The notes: generated from the sequence alone by a model not told the origin. A DNA stretch of 64,000 nucleotides from Palsa-459 sp963841965 (GCA_963841965.1 CAWJES010000001.1:62001-126000); one strand, 5' to 3'. Positions 51,252 to 59,259 are shown, numbered from the stretch's first letter. Numbers and translations: made by a program.

Positions 51252-51858
51252 GGCCCCATCCCCGGCGGGCGGGGAAGAGGGGGATCTCTCGAGGATCGCG
51301 ACGTGGCCCAATGCGGTCACGGTGGTGCGCCTCGCCCTCATCCCCGTCTATGTCTGGCTGCTGTTCGGGACCTCGCACTATGTCGCGGCGGGCTTCCTGC
51401 TCGGCACGCTGGGCGCGACCGACTGGGTCGACGGGTTCCTCGCGAGGCGGCTCGGCCAGGTCACGACGCTCGGCAAGGTCCTCGACCCCGTCGCCGACCG
51501 CGTGCTCGTTGTCACGGCAGTCTTCACTGTCGCGATCTACGGGGCCGTCCCGTGGTGGTTCGCGGGCCTGACCGTCGCGCGCGAGCTGGCCGTCTCGATC
51601 ACGGTGCTCGTCCTCGCGTCGATGGGTGCCGCGCGAATCGACGTCCTCTGGGTGGGCAAGGCGGGGACCTTCGCGCTGATGACGGCGTACCCGTGGTTCC
51701 TCATCACCGACGGGCCAGCGGAGTGGCAGGTCGTCCTGCGGGTGATCACGTGGGGGATCGGGATCGTGGGCCTCGTCCTCGCGTGGGTCGCGCTCTTCAG
51801 CTACGTCGCGCCGGCGCGCGAGGCCCTCGCCAAGGGGCGCGAGGGCCGCCGCCTGTAA
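51244..51858 (+). CDS. pgsA: CDP-alcohol phosphatidyltransferase (PgsA-like)
   Basis: 204 residues from a TTG at 51244; no ATG or GTG is available before the conserved region. The CDP-alcohol motif D-G-x2-A-R-x8-G-x3-D-x3-D is complete in DGFLARRLGQ and GKVLDPVADR. Five or six hydrophobic helices follow. It most likely makes phosphatidylglycerol phosphate from CDP-diacylglycerol and glycerol 3-phosphate, but other alcohol acceptors cannot be excluded. The first 15 residues (EAPSPAGGEEGD) are non-conserved, so the start is tentative. pgsA also lies just upstream of gcvH in mycobacteria. Confidence 0.85.
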   Translation: MTEAPSPAGGEEGDLSRIATWPNAVTVVRLALIPVYVWLLFGTSHYVAAGFLLGTLGATDWVDGFLARRLGQVTTLGKVLDPVADRVLVVTAVFTVAIYGAVPWWFAGLTVARELAVSITVLVLASMGAARIDVLWVGKAGTFALMTAYPWFLITDGPAEWQVVLRVITWGIGIVGLVLAWVALFSYVAPAREALAKGREGRRL

Positions 51859-51864
51859 TAGGGT
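51859..51864 (+). promoter_or_regulatory. -10 box (TAGGGT) of leaderless gcvH
   Basis: TAGGGT directly follows the pgsA stop (TAA, 51856-51858) and ends 6 bases before the gcvH ATG. Confidence 0.5.
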
Positions 51865-51870
51865 CACGCC

Positions 51871-52251
51871 ATGCGGATCCCCGACGAGCTTCGGTACAGC
51901 ACGGACCACGAATGGATCCGCACGGACGGCACGACCGCACGGCTCGGCATCACCGACTACGCGCAGGATGCGCTCGGCGACGTCGTCTTCGTGCAACTGC
52001 CCGAGGTTGGCGCAACGGTCGCCGCGGGCGCGTCGATCGGCGAGGTGGAGTCGACGAAGTCGGTGTCGGAGGTCTACTCGCCGGTCGCCGGGACGGTGCT
52101 CGCCGTGAACGACGCGCTCCGCGACGCGCCCGAGCAGCTGAATGCAGATCCCTACGGGGAGGGGTGGATCTGCGACATCGAGGTCGAGGACCCGGCGACG
52201 GTCGACGCGCTGCTCGACGCAGCGGCGTACGCCCAGCTCACCGAATCGTGA
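51871..52251 (+). CDS. gcvH: glycine cleavage system H protein
   Basis: 126 residues. The lipoyl carrier that shuttles the aminomethyl group between the P, T and L proteins. The lipoylation site is Lys63 in GEVESTKSVSEVYSPV. The N-terminal YSTDHEWIRTDG and GITDYAQDALGDVVFV segments are typical. It lies 9 kb from gcvT-gcvPA-gcvPB (61059 onward); no lipoamide dehydrogenase (gcvL) is in the window. It starts the gcvH-garA-merR set conserved in Actinobacteria. Confidence 0.96.
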   Translation: MRIPDELRYSTDHEWIRTDGTTARLGITDYAQDALGDVVFVQLPEVGATVAAGASIGEVESTKSVSEVYSPVAGTVLAVNDALRDAPEQLNADPYGEGWICDIEVEDPATVDALLDAAAYAQLTES

Positions 52252-52284
52252 GCAGGTCGCCGATGATGTCTTCTGGCTCCTGAG

Positions 52285-52755
52285 ATGCTCTGCAGCCGCT
52301 GCGGCGCGCAGCTCGACGACACCACCAACTTCTGCCCTGCCTGCGGCGCCCCCGTCCACCGCGATGCGGGCCACGAGACGATGGCGACGCCCGCGATCGG
52401 GTCGCTCTATCCCGAGGTGTCCGCCGACGAGGCCGTCGCGTCAGTGCCCGGCTCATCCGACGCCCTCGTGGTCGTGCGCGGCCCGCGCGTGGGCGAGGCC
52501 TGGGACCTCGCGGGCGAGACCACGACAGTCGGACGCCAGCCGGGCAACGACATCGTGCTCGACGATGTCACCGTGTCGCGCCACCACGCGCTCTTCACCC
52601 GGACGGCATCGAGCAGGGTCACCGTGCGGGACCTGAACTCGCTCAACGGGACATACGTCAACGGCTCGCGCGTGGAGGAGACGACCCTGCGGACCCACGA
52701 CGAGGTGCAGATCGGGAAGTTCAAGCTGACGTTCCTCGCAGCGGGGGACCGATGA
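52285..52755 (+). CDS. garA: GarA-like FHA protein with N-terminal zinc ribbon
   Basis: 156 residues. In mycobacteria GarA binds and controls 2-oxoglutarate-using enzymes, and is switched off when PknB/PknG phosphorylate a Thr-Thr motif in its N-terminus. The FHA domain here is complete (GRQPGND, SRHHALF, LNSLNGTYVNGS, EVQIGKFKL; about 75-150) with the phosphopeptide-binding Arg, Ser and Asn. The N-terminus differs: a zinc ribbon (Cys3, Cys6, Cys17, Cys20) replaces the usual acidic region, and the ETT-type motif is not seen (nearest is HETMATP). It lies after gcvH and overlaps merR (4 bases), as in mycobacteria. Confidence 0.88.
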   Translation: MLCSRCGAQLDDTTNFCPACGAPVHRDAGHETMATPAIGSLYPEVSADEAVASVPGSSDALVVVRGPRVGEAWDLAGETTTVGRQPGNDIVLDDVTVSRHHALFTRTASSRVTVRDLNSLNGTYVNGSRVEETTLRTHDEVQIGKFKLTFLAAGDR

Positions 52756-53585
52756 CGCCGAAGGCCGCGCGCACGTACCTCTCCATCGGCGAGGTGCTGA
52801 GTCTCCTGCGGGTCGACTTCCCGGATGTGACGATCTCGAAGATCAGGTTCCTCGAGGGCCAGGGTCTCGTGAGCCCCGAGCGCACGTCGTCGGGCTACCG
52901 CAAGTTCCACGAGGCCGACGTCGAGCGGCTGCGCTTCGTCCTTCGCCATCAGCGCGAGCACTTCCTCCCGCTCAAGGTCATCCGCGAGCGGATGGAGGAG
53001 GCGGGCCTCGCGCCCGCGGCACCGACGAAGCCGCCCGGCGCGAGGCGCAAGTCCGTGAGCGAGCTCGTCGCGGCACTGCAGGAGCCGCCTCCGACGGTCG
53101 CGCCGGTGCCCGAGCCGACGTCAGAAGAGACGAAGGCGCCGACGCCGAGGCGCCGGGCTGCCGAGGATGCGGGTGCTGGCGACGACGTGCTGCCGGCCAA
53201 GAGCCCGCCGGCGACCTACTCGGCCGAGGAGCTCGCCGCGGCAGCCGGGATCGATGTCGCCTCCGTCGAGGCCCTCGTCACCCACCAGCTGATCGCCCCC
53301 CAGAGCGTTGGCGGCGTTGAGTCGTACGACGACGATGCGGTCGCGATCGCGAAGGCCGCATCGGGATTCTTCGCCCTCGGACTCGAACCGCGGCACCTCA
53401 AGGTCATGCGCCACGGGGTCGATCGCGAGATCGGGATGATCGAGGCGCTCGTCCTGCCGATGCTCCAGACCCGGACCCCGGAGGGCCGTGTGCGTGCCCG
53501 GGACGAGGCCGCGCAGTTCGCCAGGCTCGGGCAGTCGCTCCGTGCCGCACTGCTCCGCCGAGACCTGCGCCGTCTGCTCGGTTGA
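52752..53585 (+). CDS. MerR-family regulator, Rv1828-like
   Basis: 277 residues. An N-terminal MerR winged helix (LSIGEVLSLLRVDFPDVTISKIRFLE, in part; then GLVSPERTSSGYRKF, about 10-75) is followed by a disordered Pro/Ala-rich linker (about 95-155). The C-terminal helical domain (ELAAAAGIDVASVEALV, LGLEPRHLKVMRHG) is the conserved effector part of the Rv1828 family. Members dimerise and bind promoter DNA; their ligand is unknown. It follows garA directly and is probably co-transcribed. No metal-binding cysteines are present. Confidence 0.85.
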   Translation: MTPKAARTYLSIGEVLSLLRVDFPDVTISKIRFLEGQGLVSPERTSSGYRKFHEADVERLRFVLRHQREHFLPLKVIRERMEEAGLAPAAPTKPPGARRKSVSELVAALQEPPPTVAPVPEPTSEETKAPTPRRRAAEDAGAGDDVLPAKSPPATYSAEELAAAAGIDVASVEALVTHQLIAPQSVGGVESYDDDAVAIAKAASGFFALGLEPRHLKVMRHGVDREIGMIEALVLPMLQTRTPEGRVRARDEAAQFARLGQSLRAALLRRDLRRLLG

Positions 53586-53615
53586 CGAGCCCGCGCGCAA
53601 TTGCGCGTCTAGGCT
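53582..53615 (+). promoter_or_regulatory. bfn promoter with internal palindrome
   Basis: TAGGCT (53610-53615) ends 6 bases before the GTG start. Upstream lies a perfect 14-base palindrome CGCGCAATTGCGCG (53594-53607), and TTGACG (53582-53587) 22 bases before the -10 box, which is longer than usual. The palindrome may be an operator, perhaps for the MerR protein encoded just upstream. Confidence 0.45.
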
Positions 53616-53621
53616 GACCGC

Positions 53622-54140
53622 GTGGTCGAGGTCGCACTCCGGGCGGTCCGAGTTGATCTGCAGTCGCGCACGCCGGTCCTCCTGCTGCAGGAGACGGGGA
53701 TCGAGCGACGCAGCATCCCCATCTTCATCGGCGAGCCCGAGGCGGTCGCCATCGAATACGCGGTGCGCGGCGTCCCCGCCCCGCGGCCTCTCACCCACGA
53801 TCTCCTTCGAGACGTCATCGAGATCCTCGGCGCAGCCGTGACGAGGATCCTGGTCACGGAGCTGCGCGACGCGACCTACTACGCGGAGATCCACCTCGAG
53901 GCCAACGGCACGACGATCGTCGTGTCCGCCCGCCCGAGCGATGCCGTCGCGCTCGCGCTGCGCACCGGCAGCCCGCTGTTCGTCGACGACGCCCTGATGG
54001 ATCAGGAGGGCCGCGTCATCGAGCTCGCGGAGGACGAGGACGACGAGGAAGAGCTCGCGGAGAGCGACGACGAGGACGAGCTCGCCGAGCAGTTCCGAGA
54101 CTTCCTCGACTCCGTCGCCCCAGAGGACTTCGCTCCCTAG
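53622..54140 (+). CDS. bifunctional nuclease family protein (DUF151)
   Basis: 172 residues from GTG. The DUF151/BFN domain (about 1-130) has RSIPIFIGEPEAVAIEYA and RPSDAVALALRTGSPLFV, the two signature blocks. Family members have weak RNase/DNase activity reported in plants and a homologue in mycobacteria (Rv1829). The tail (about 135-165) is very acidic, as in mycobacterial versions. It keeps its place between the two MerR genes' region, although here several unrelated genes follow. Confidence 0.87.
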   Translation: MVEVALRAVRVDLQSRTPVLLLQETGIERRSIPIFIGEPEAVAIEYAVRGVPAPRPLTHDLLRDVIEILGAAVTRILVTELRDATYYAEIHLEANGTTIVVSARPSDAVALALRTGSPLFVDDALMDQEGRVIELAEDEDDEEELAESDDEDELAEQFRDFLDSVAPEDFAP

Positions 54141-54208
54141 TCACATCACGCTGATCACCGTCGCGGAGTGCGCGGCGACCTACGATCGAAGCGTCGGAGG
54201 GAGCAGCC

Positions 54209-54826
54209 ATGGCACGACGTCGCAGGAACCAATGGACCTCCTGGGTCGTGATCGGGCTCGTCGTCGTGATCGCGCTGGCGCTGGGCTTCGGCGGAGGGTG
54301 GTTCGCCCGGACGACGACCACCACGACGACCACCACGACGACCACGACAACCACCACGACCACGACCACCACGACGACCACGACCATCGCGCCCCTGGTC
54401 GCGTGCACGGGCTCGGCGCTGACCGCGAGCGTGGCGTCCCAGCAGGGGGCAGCGGGCACGATCGAGATCACGATCCAGGCGAGCAACGCCGGCACGTCGC
54501 CGTGCTCGATCCTCGGTTACCCGTCATTCCAGCTGCTCAGCGCGAGCGGTGCGAGCCTCCCCACGACGACCGTGCGCGGCCAGCAGGGGTTCGCCACGGC
54601 GGCTGCCAATGCCGCGCCCGCCCTCCAGCACGTGCCCGCGGGCGGTCACGTGTCGTTCACGCTGGCGTACTCGGACGTCCCCGTCGGGACCCAGACCACC
54701 TGCCCGCAGGCCGCCTCGGTGAAGGTCTACCCGCCATTGTCGACGACGTCGTTCCCCGTCACGGTCTCGCTCGCCCCCTGCGGTGCAGGCGTGATGCACG
54801 CGTCGCCGTTCTACGGCGCGAGCTAG
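54209..54826 (+). CDS. membrane-anchored DUF4232-like protein with poly-threonine linker
   Basis: 205 residues. Positively charged N-terminus (MARRRRNQ), one membrane helix (about 12-31), then exactly 25 threonines (35-59) as an extracellular stalk. The rest is a beta-rich domain with Cys residues in VACTGSAL, GTSPCSILGYPS, TTCPQAA and SLAPCGAG that fits DUF4232, often found in actinobacterial cell-surface or lipoproteins. Function unknown. A TACGAT box (54181-54186) and a GGAGGGA ribosome site (54197-54203) precede the ATG. It converges on the reductase gene with a 4-base overlap. Confidence 0.75.
   Translation: MARRRRNQWTSWVVIGLVVVIALALGFGGGWFARTTTTTTTTTTTTTTTTTTTTTTTTTIAPLVACTGSALTASVASQQGAAGTIEITIQASNAGTSPCSILGYPSFQLLSASGASLPTTTVRGQQGFATAAANAAPALQHVPAGGHVSFTLAYSDVPVGTQTTCPQAASVKVYPPLSTTSFPVTVSLAPCGAGVMHASPFYGAS
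54311..54385 (+). repeat. ACG/ACC trinucleotide repeat encoding 25 threonines
   Basis: 25 consecutive Thr codons, mainly ACG and ACC with one ACA. Such a tract is prone to length change by slippage. It encodes the stalk of the DUF4232-like protein. Confidence 0.9.
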
Positions 54827-55815
54827 GCCCCGGCCGGCCTGACGAGGACCCTTCCGCGGACCGTCCCACGATCGAGATCGCCGAGGGCTGCGGCGACGCC
54901 CTCGAGCCCGATCTCGCGGTCGACCATCGTCTCGGCTGTGGCGTCGTCAAGCGCGCCGGCAACCTCGTGCCACACGCGTGCACGGACGTCCGCAGGCGCC
55001 TCCACGGAGTCGATGCCGATCAGCGATACGTTCCTCGTGATGAAGGGGTAGACGGTCGTCTCGAGGGCGACACCACCCACGAGCCCGCTCGCCGCCACGG
55101 CTCCGCCCCAGCGCAGGCTGCGCAGGATGCGCGAGAGCGTCTCGCCCCCGACGCAGTCCACGGCGGCGGCGAAGAGCTCCTCGCCGAGGACCCGATCGGG
55201 TCGGTTCGCCAGATCGTCGCGGCCGATGATGCGGGCAGCCCCGAGAGTCGTGAGGTAGGCGTGCTCGTCGGGCCTGCCCGTCAAGGCGACGACCTCGTAG
55301 CCGCGGGCCGCGAGCAGCGCGACGGAGACGGATCCGACGCCGCCTGACGCTCCGGTCACAAGGACCTCGCCATCGCCGCGTCGCAGGCCAGCGTGCTCCA
55401 GGGCGAGGACCGACGCCATCGCGGTGTACCCCGCGGTCCCGAAGAGCATCGCGGTGCGGGTGTCCAGGCCGTCGGGGAGCGCGACCAGCCATGACCCAGG
55501 ACAGGCGAGCCGCTCCGCGAAACCGCCGTGGTGCGAGGTCCCGAAGCCGTGCCCCTGTGCGATGACGCGGGTCCCGAGGGGCATCGAGGGATCGTCGGAC
55601 TCCGTCACGGTCCCCGCGGCGTCGACGCCCCCGATGAGCGGCGACCGCCTCGCGACACGGCTCCGCGGAGCAGCCGCCATGGCGTCCTTGAAGTTGCAGC
55701 ACGACCACTCGACGTCCACGGTGACGTCCCCCTCCACCAGGAACTCGGCCGGATCGACGTCTCGGACCTCGGTCGTCACCGCGTCGCCGTCGTGGTCGAT
55801 GACGAACGCCCTCAC
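54823..55815 (-). CDS. acuI: acrylyl-CoA reductase / YhdH-family quinone oxidoreductase
   Basis: 330 residues. A medium-chain dehydrogenase/reductase without the catalytic zinc, of the AcuI/YhdH subfamily that reduces acrylyl-CoA to propionyl-CoA. The NADPH-binding loop is VTGASGGVGSVSVALLAARG. CNFKDAM and GGVDAAGTV in the N-terminus and VDCVGGETLSRILRSLR in the second half are family blocks. Its start overlaps the CYTH gene stop (ATGA), so the two form an operon on the minus strand. Substrate is inferred from family only. Confidence 0.87.
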   Translation of the reverse strand: MRAFVIDHDGDAVTTEVRDVDPAEFLVEGDVTVDVEWSCCNFKDAMAAAPRSRVARRSPLIGGVDAAGTVTESDDPSMPLGTRVIAQGHGFGTSHHGGFAERLACPGSWLVALPDGLDTRTAMLFGTAGYTAMASVLALEHAGLRRGDGEVLVTGASGGVGSVSVALLAARGYEVVALTGRPDEHAYLTTLGAARIIGRDDLANRPDRVLGEELFAAAVDCVGGETLSRILRSLRWGGAVAASGLVGGVALETTVYPFITRNVSLIGIDSVEAPADVRARVWHEVAGALDDATAETMVDREIGLEGVAAALGDLDRGTVRGRVLVRPAGA

Positions 55816-56309
55816 CGGATCCTCGGTCCCGCGTCGCCGAGGAGGATCCGGGCCTCGCGCTCGTCGAGCCGGGCGAGGGACCCTCCGCAGAAGCGCGCGT
55901 CGTCGGTCACCTCACCCAGGTGGCCGACCGGCGGAACGAAGGGGCGGTCGCCCTCCAGCAGCACGAGGCCGCAGAGGGGTCCGAGGAGCTCATCGACGGA
56001 CCCTCCTGCGCGCAGCCTCCAGCGGTGCTTTCGGAGCGGCCACGCATCGAGCGTCGCAAGGACCTCGTACTCCGAGGCGTCCAGGTAGGAGGTCGTGTGC
56101 CACACGGCTGACGGTCGGGCTGGATCGACCGGCACCTTGTGGCCGAGCTTGTGGACGATGGTGTCGCCCTCGGTCACCCGGCGCAGGCGCAGGCGCGTCG
56201 CCCGGATGTAGCGATCCTCGATCAGGCTCGGGCCCGCTGCGCCCTCGGGCACGGCCCGGAGCACGAATCGCTGCTCGTCCTCGAGGCGTGCGTAGCGGCC
56301 GGGCACCAT
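55812..56309 (-). CDS. CYTH-domain protein
   Basis: 165 residues. The EDEQRF start (an ExExK-like motif with Arg for Lys), IEDRYIRATRLRLRRV, TIVHKLGHKVP and YLDASEYEVLATLDAWPLRKHRWRL (read in parts) fit the CYTH fold of adenylate cyclase CyaB/thiamine triphosphatase, which binds triphosphate in a beta tunnel. The substrate is unknown. The start was placed at 56309 because a CAGAAT box lies 6 bases before it. It precedes acuI in a two-gene operon and is divergent from the glycosyltransferase gene. Confidence 0.72.
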   Translation of the reverse strand: MVPGRYARLEDEQRFVLRAVPEGAAGPSLIEDRYIRATRLRLRRVTEGDTIVHKLGHKVPVDPARPSAVWHTTSYLDASEYEVLATLDAWPLRKHRWRLRAGGSVDELLGPLCGLVLLEGDRPFVPPVGHLGEVTDDARFCGGSLARLDEREARILLGDAGPRIR

Positions 56310-56439
56310 CGCGCCATTCTGCCCGCCGTACCATGCAGTCGTGACCCTCGAAGCGGCTCGGCCCAGCCGGCGGCCCGACGCGTCCCGCCTCGGAACCCGG
56401 AGGATGCCCGGCGTCCCCTGCGTCCGGGCCCCATCGACA

Positions 56440-56445
56440 TACCAT
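56440..56445 (+). promoter_or_regulatory. -10 box (TACCAT) of leaderless membrane glycosyltransferase gene
   Basis: TACCAT ends 5 bases before the ATG at 56451. The rest of the divergent region 56310-56439 has no recognised feature apart from the CAGAAT box (56316-56321, minus strand) for the CYTH gene. Confidence 0.4.
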
Positions 56446-56450
56446 TGCCA

Positions 56451-57821
56451 ATGGGCAGCGCCACGATGACACTGCGATCGACGACGCATGTGACGCTCGC
56501 GAGGCTGCGCCCGCACCTCAGGCCCCGCATGTCGCAGCTGGCTCTCGACGCGTGGCTCTACGCCGGCGCGGCCCTCTTCGCATTCCTCCTCTGGTACTTC
56601 AGCAACCTGTCGCCGCACCGCGACTGGGGCCGACTCTCGATCCCGGGCTACCTCGTCTGCGCCGTCGCAGCGGGCGTGCTCGCGGTCGTGAAGCCGGCCC
56701 GCGAGCTGCTGTGCCGCTGCGTGGTCGCAGGGATCGCCTTCGTGCTGGTCGCCCTCATGCCGCTCGGCGTGATGGTGCGCGAGCGGGCGGCGGACGGCCA
56801 TGAGCTCCACGTGCTCCCCGAGGTCGCGGTGATCGAGCGCGCCGGGCATCGCATCGCCCACGGGCTCGACCCCTACGTCGCCTACGTCCACGGCGGGCAC
56901 CTCTTCGGCGCGGTCGCGGGCGTGCCGCGATACGAGGCCTTCTACCCGTACTTCTCGGCGATGACCGCCTTCGGCCTGCCGTCCGCGGTCCACGGGTTCG
57001 GCTGGCTCGGCGATGCGCGGATCTGGATGACCTTGGTGACCCTCGGGCTGGTCGCGCTCGGCCTCTGGCTGATCCGGGCCCCCGGGGACCGATCGCTTCG
57101 CACCGTGCAGTGGCTCCTGATCCTCCCGACCGGCGCGCTCTTCGTGGCCGGAGGCGGTGACGACCTCCCGGTGCTGGCGGTCTGCTTCGTGGCGATCGCC
57201 GCCACACTGCGACGGCGCCCGCTTGCCGCCGGCGTCGCGTTCGGGATCGCGATGGCGATGAAGCTCACCGCCTGGCCGCTTGCGCTGCTCACGCTCTTCG
57301 TCGTCCGCGATGCCAAGGGGAGGCGCGCGGCGGGGCGCGCGAGCGCGATCATGGCCGCGATTGTTGCCGTCTTCGTCATCCCATTCGCGATCTGGGATCC
57401 GAGGACCTTCTTCGCGAACACGATCGAGTTCCCGCTCGGACTGTCAGGAGTGGACTCTCCGGCGGCGAGCCCGCTGCCCGGCCACATCATCGTCAGCGTG
57501 TTCCCGGCGACGCACCGGATTCTCCTCGTGGTCCTGGTGCTCATCGGCCTGCCGTTCCTCGGCTGGTGGCTCTGGCGACGGCCGCCCACCGACGTCGCCG
57601 GCGTCTGCAGGCTCACCGCGGTGATCGCGATCGTGGTCATGTGCTCGGCGCCCGCCACGCGCATCGGCTACGTGGTCTACCCGGTGAACCTGCTCGTCTG
57701 GTCCTGGATGCTGACGACCTCGGCCGCTGCGGCGCCGTCTGGCGGCGACGCGGCGGGGTCGCTCGGCGCCGAGTCACCCGGCTCGCCGGGGGTACGTCAG
57801 TCGTCGTCGGAGGCCTGGTAG
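56451..57821 (+). CDS. polytopic membrane protein, GT87 (DUF2029)-like glycosyltransferase
   Basis: 456 residues with ten or eleven hydrophobic helices. The pattern of an early loop with acidic residues (HGLDPYVAYVHGG), AFYPYFSAM, and GVAFGIAMAMKLTAWPLALL resembles GT-C mannosyltransferases of the DUF2029/GT87 group. These use polyprenyl-phosphate sugars for cell-envelope glycans. The likeness is partial, so the class is tentative. The tail (Ala/Gly/Ser-rich) overlaps the opposing gene by 25 bases. ATG 56451 was chosen for the leaderless promoter; 56466 is an alternative. Confidence 0.6.
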   Translation: MGSATMTLRSTTHVTLARLRPHLRPRMSQLALDAWLYAGAALFAFLLWYFSNLSPHRDWGRLSIPGYLVCAVAAGVLAVVKPARELLCRCVVAGIAFVLVALMPLGVMVRERAADGHELHVLPEVAVIERAGHRIAHGLDPYVAYVHGGHLFGAVAGVPRYEAFYPYFSAMTAFGLPSAVHGFGWLGDARIWMTLVTLGLVALGLWLIRAPGDRSLRTVQWLLILPTGALFVAGGGDDLPVLAVCFVAIAATLRRRPLAAGVAFGIAMAMKLTAWPLALLTLFVVRDAKGRRAAGRASAIMAAIVAVFVIPFAIWDPRTFFANTIEFPLGLSGVDSPAASPLPGHIIVSVFPATHRILLVVLVLIGLPFLGWWLWRRPPTDVAGVCRLTAVIAIVVMCSAPATRIGYVVYPVNLLVWSWMLTTSAAAAPSGGDAAGSLGAESPGSPGVRQSSSEAW

Positions 57822-58381
57822 AGCCGGTAGGTGAATCTCGTCGTGGGCGACCTCGCCGGCCCCGTGGATGTGGCGACGACGCCGATCTCCCAGTACCAGC
57901 CGTCGGAGCCCGCCTTGAGGAAGAGCAGTTCGGCGCCGCCGGCCTGTGCGTGACCCGAGGAGAACTGGTTCCACCCGTCCGCCTGGAGCTCGGCATGGTA
58001 GAAGCCGAGCAACTGTGCGCGAGGCGCGTTGATCGAGAGGCGGACCTCGCGGTCATAGCCACCGGCGCCGCCCCCTCCGACCGCCACGCCCGTGAGGTAG
58101 GTCGTGCCCACCGGCACGATCATCCCCGTCGTGATGTTGGATGGTGGCGAGCCGTCCACGACCCACCCGGTGAAGACGGTCGGATGGGTGTCGACCGGCA
58201 GGCCCCCGACGACATCGACCGGGGCGCCGATCGTTGTCGTCGAGGTGTCGATGAGGTTGATCAATCCGAAGATGCCCAGCGTGACGACGGCGATGACCAG
58301 GACCGCGAGCGCGGGCAGGATGCTGACGGTGTTTGACGGAGGGGGAGGCAGGACGCCTCGGTCGTCGACTGATCCGGGCAC
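57797..58381 (-). CDS. membrane-anchored hypothetical protein
   Basis: 194 residues from GTG. One N-terminal membrane helix (about 20-42, ILPALAVLVIAVVTLGIFGL) then a soluble domain rich in Gly and Thr (TTYLTGVAVGGGGAGG, AQLLGFYHAELQADGWNQF). The last part (GFYHAELQADGW) recalls small sensor-type or DUF domains where a residue series 'fY-a-L-...-GW' recurs in lipoprotein-like sequences, but I do not recognise the family. It is transcribed in the same direction as thiD, whose stop codon supplies its -10 box. Confidence 0.6.
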   Translation of the reverse strand: MPGSVDDRGVLPPPPSNTVSILPALAVLVIAVVTLGIFGLINLIDTSTTTIGAPVDVVGGLPVDTHPTVFTGWVVDGSPPSNITTGMIVPVGTTYLTGVAVGGGGAGGYDREVRLSINAPRAQLLGFYHAELQADGWNQFSSGHAQAGGAELLFLKAGSDGWYWEIGVVATSTGPARSPTTRFTYRLYQASDDD

Positions 58382-58387
58382 CGGGTC

Positions 58388-58393
58388 AGCCTA
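58388..58393 (-). promoter_or_regulatory. -10 box (TAGGCT) sharing the TAG stop of thiD
   Basis: On the minus strand TAGGCT begins with the thiD stop codon (58393-58391) and ends 6 bases before the GTG at 58381. Leaderless arrangement. Confidence 0.5.
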
Positions 58394-59218
58394 GGCGTCG
58401 GGTCCCCATCCGAGGTGGTCGATGGGGCCGTGGCCGCTGCCGACACGCCAGGTGGCGGCCCCTTGCAGGGCCTCGTGGACGAAGGCCTTCGCCCGCCGCA
58501 CCGCCGCCTCGACTGCGAGCCCGCCGGCCAGCCCGACGGCGATGGCGGATGCGAGCGAGCATCCCGTGCCGTGGTCGTTCCCCGTCTCGATCCGCACTGC
58601 GTCGAGCAGCACGACGCCGTCCTCGGACACGAGCACGTCGGGGGCCCGCAGCGCGGTCGCCCCGCCATCAAGGAGGTGTCCGCCCTTCACCAGCACCGCC
58701 TGCGCGCCGAGGGAGCGGATCATCGCCCCAGCTGCGGCCATCTGTTCGATGCTCGAGAGCTCGTCGACGTCGATGCCGCACAGGAGGGCTGCCTCGCGAA
58801 GGTTCGGGGTGGCCACAGCCGCGTGGGGGAGGAGGAGATCCCGGTAGGCGTCGATGCCGCCAACCTCCATCAGCGGGTGCCCGGTCGAGCTGACGAGGAC
58901 CGGGTCGACGACCAGCCTGGGCAGGATGCCCCGGGCAGCGAGTCCCGCGACCGCCGCGACGGTTGCGGGGCGCGCGAGCATGCCGGTCTTCACGGCGGCG
59001 ACCTCGAGATCGTTCGTGACCGCGCGGACCTGCTCGACGACCATCTCGGGCTCGACGGCGAGGACCGCTGAGACCGTCGTCGTGTTCTGGGCGGTGATCG
59101 CGGTGAGCGCGACGGCGCCCAGGACCCCGAGCGCGGCGAACGTGCGCAGGTCCGCCTCGATGCCGGCGCCGCCGCTCGAGTCCGAGCCGGCGATCGTGAG
59201 CACGACTCGGGGGGTCAC
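58391..59218 (-). CDS. thiD: hydroxymethylpyrimidine/phosphomethylpyrimidine kinase
   Basis: 275 residues from GTG. It phosphorylates HMP twice for thiamine synthesis. The N-terminus TIAGSDSSGGAGIEADLRTF is the substrate site, and GNDHGTGCSLASAIAVGLA is the ribokinase-type anion hole. VKTGML and LVVDPVLVSSTG are family blocks. A leaderless promoter (59225-59230) serves it. It is divergent from thiG, with 48 bases between the two starts. Confidence 0.94.
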   Translation of the reverse strand: MTPRVVLTIAGSDSSGGAGIEADLRTFAALGVLGAVALTAITAQNTTTVSAVLAVEPEMVVEQVRAVTNDLEVAAVKTGMLARPATVAAVAGLAARGILPRLVVDPVLVSSTGHPLMEVGGIDAYRDLLLPHAAVATPNLREAALLCGIDVDELSSIEQMAAAGAMIRSLGAQAVLVKGGHLLDGGATALRAPDVLVSEDGVVLLDAVRIETGNDHGTGCSLASAIAVGLAGGLAVEAAVRRAKAFVHEALQGAATWRVGSGHGPIDHLGWGPDA

Positions 59219-59224
59219 CGCGCG

Positions 59225-59259
59225 AGCCTACCGATATGGGGGGCGCGACTCGATACGAT
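59225..59259. promoter_or_regulatory. divergent leaderless promoters of thiD and thiG
   Basis: Minus strand: TAGGCT (59230-59225) 6 bases before the thiD GTG. Plus strand: TACGAT (59254-59259) 7 bases before the thiG GTG. The space is too short for a TPP riboswitch, so control by such an element is excluded here. Confidence 0.5.
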
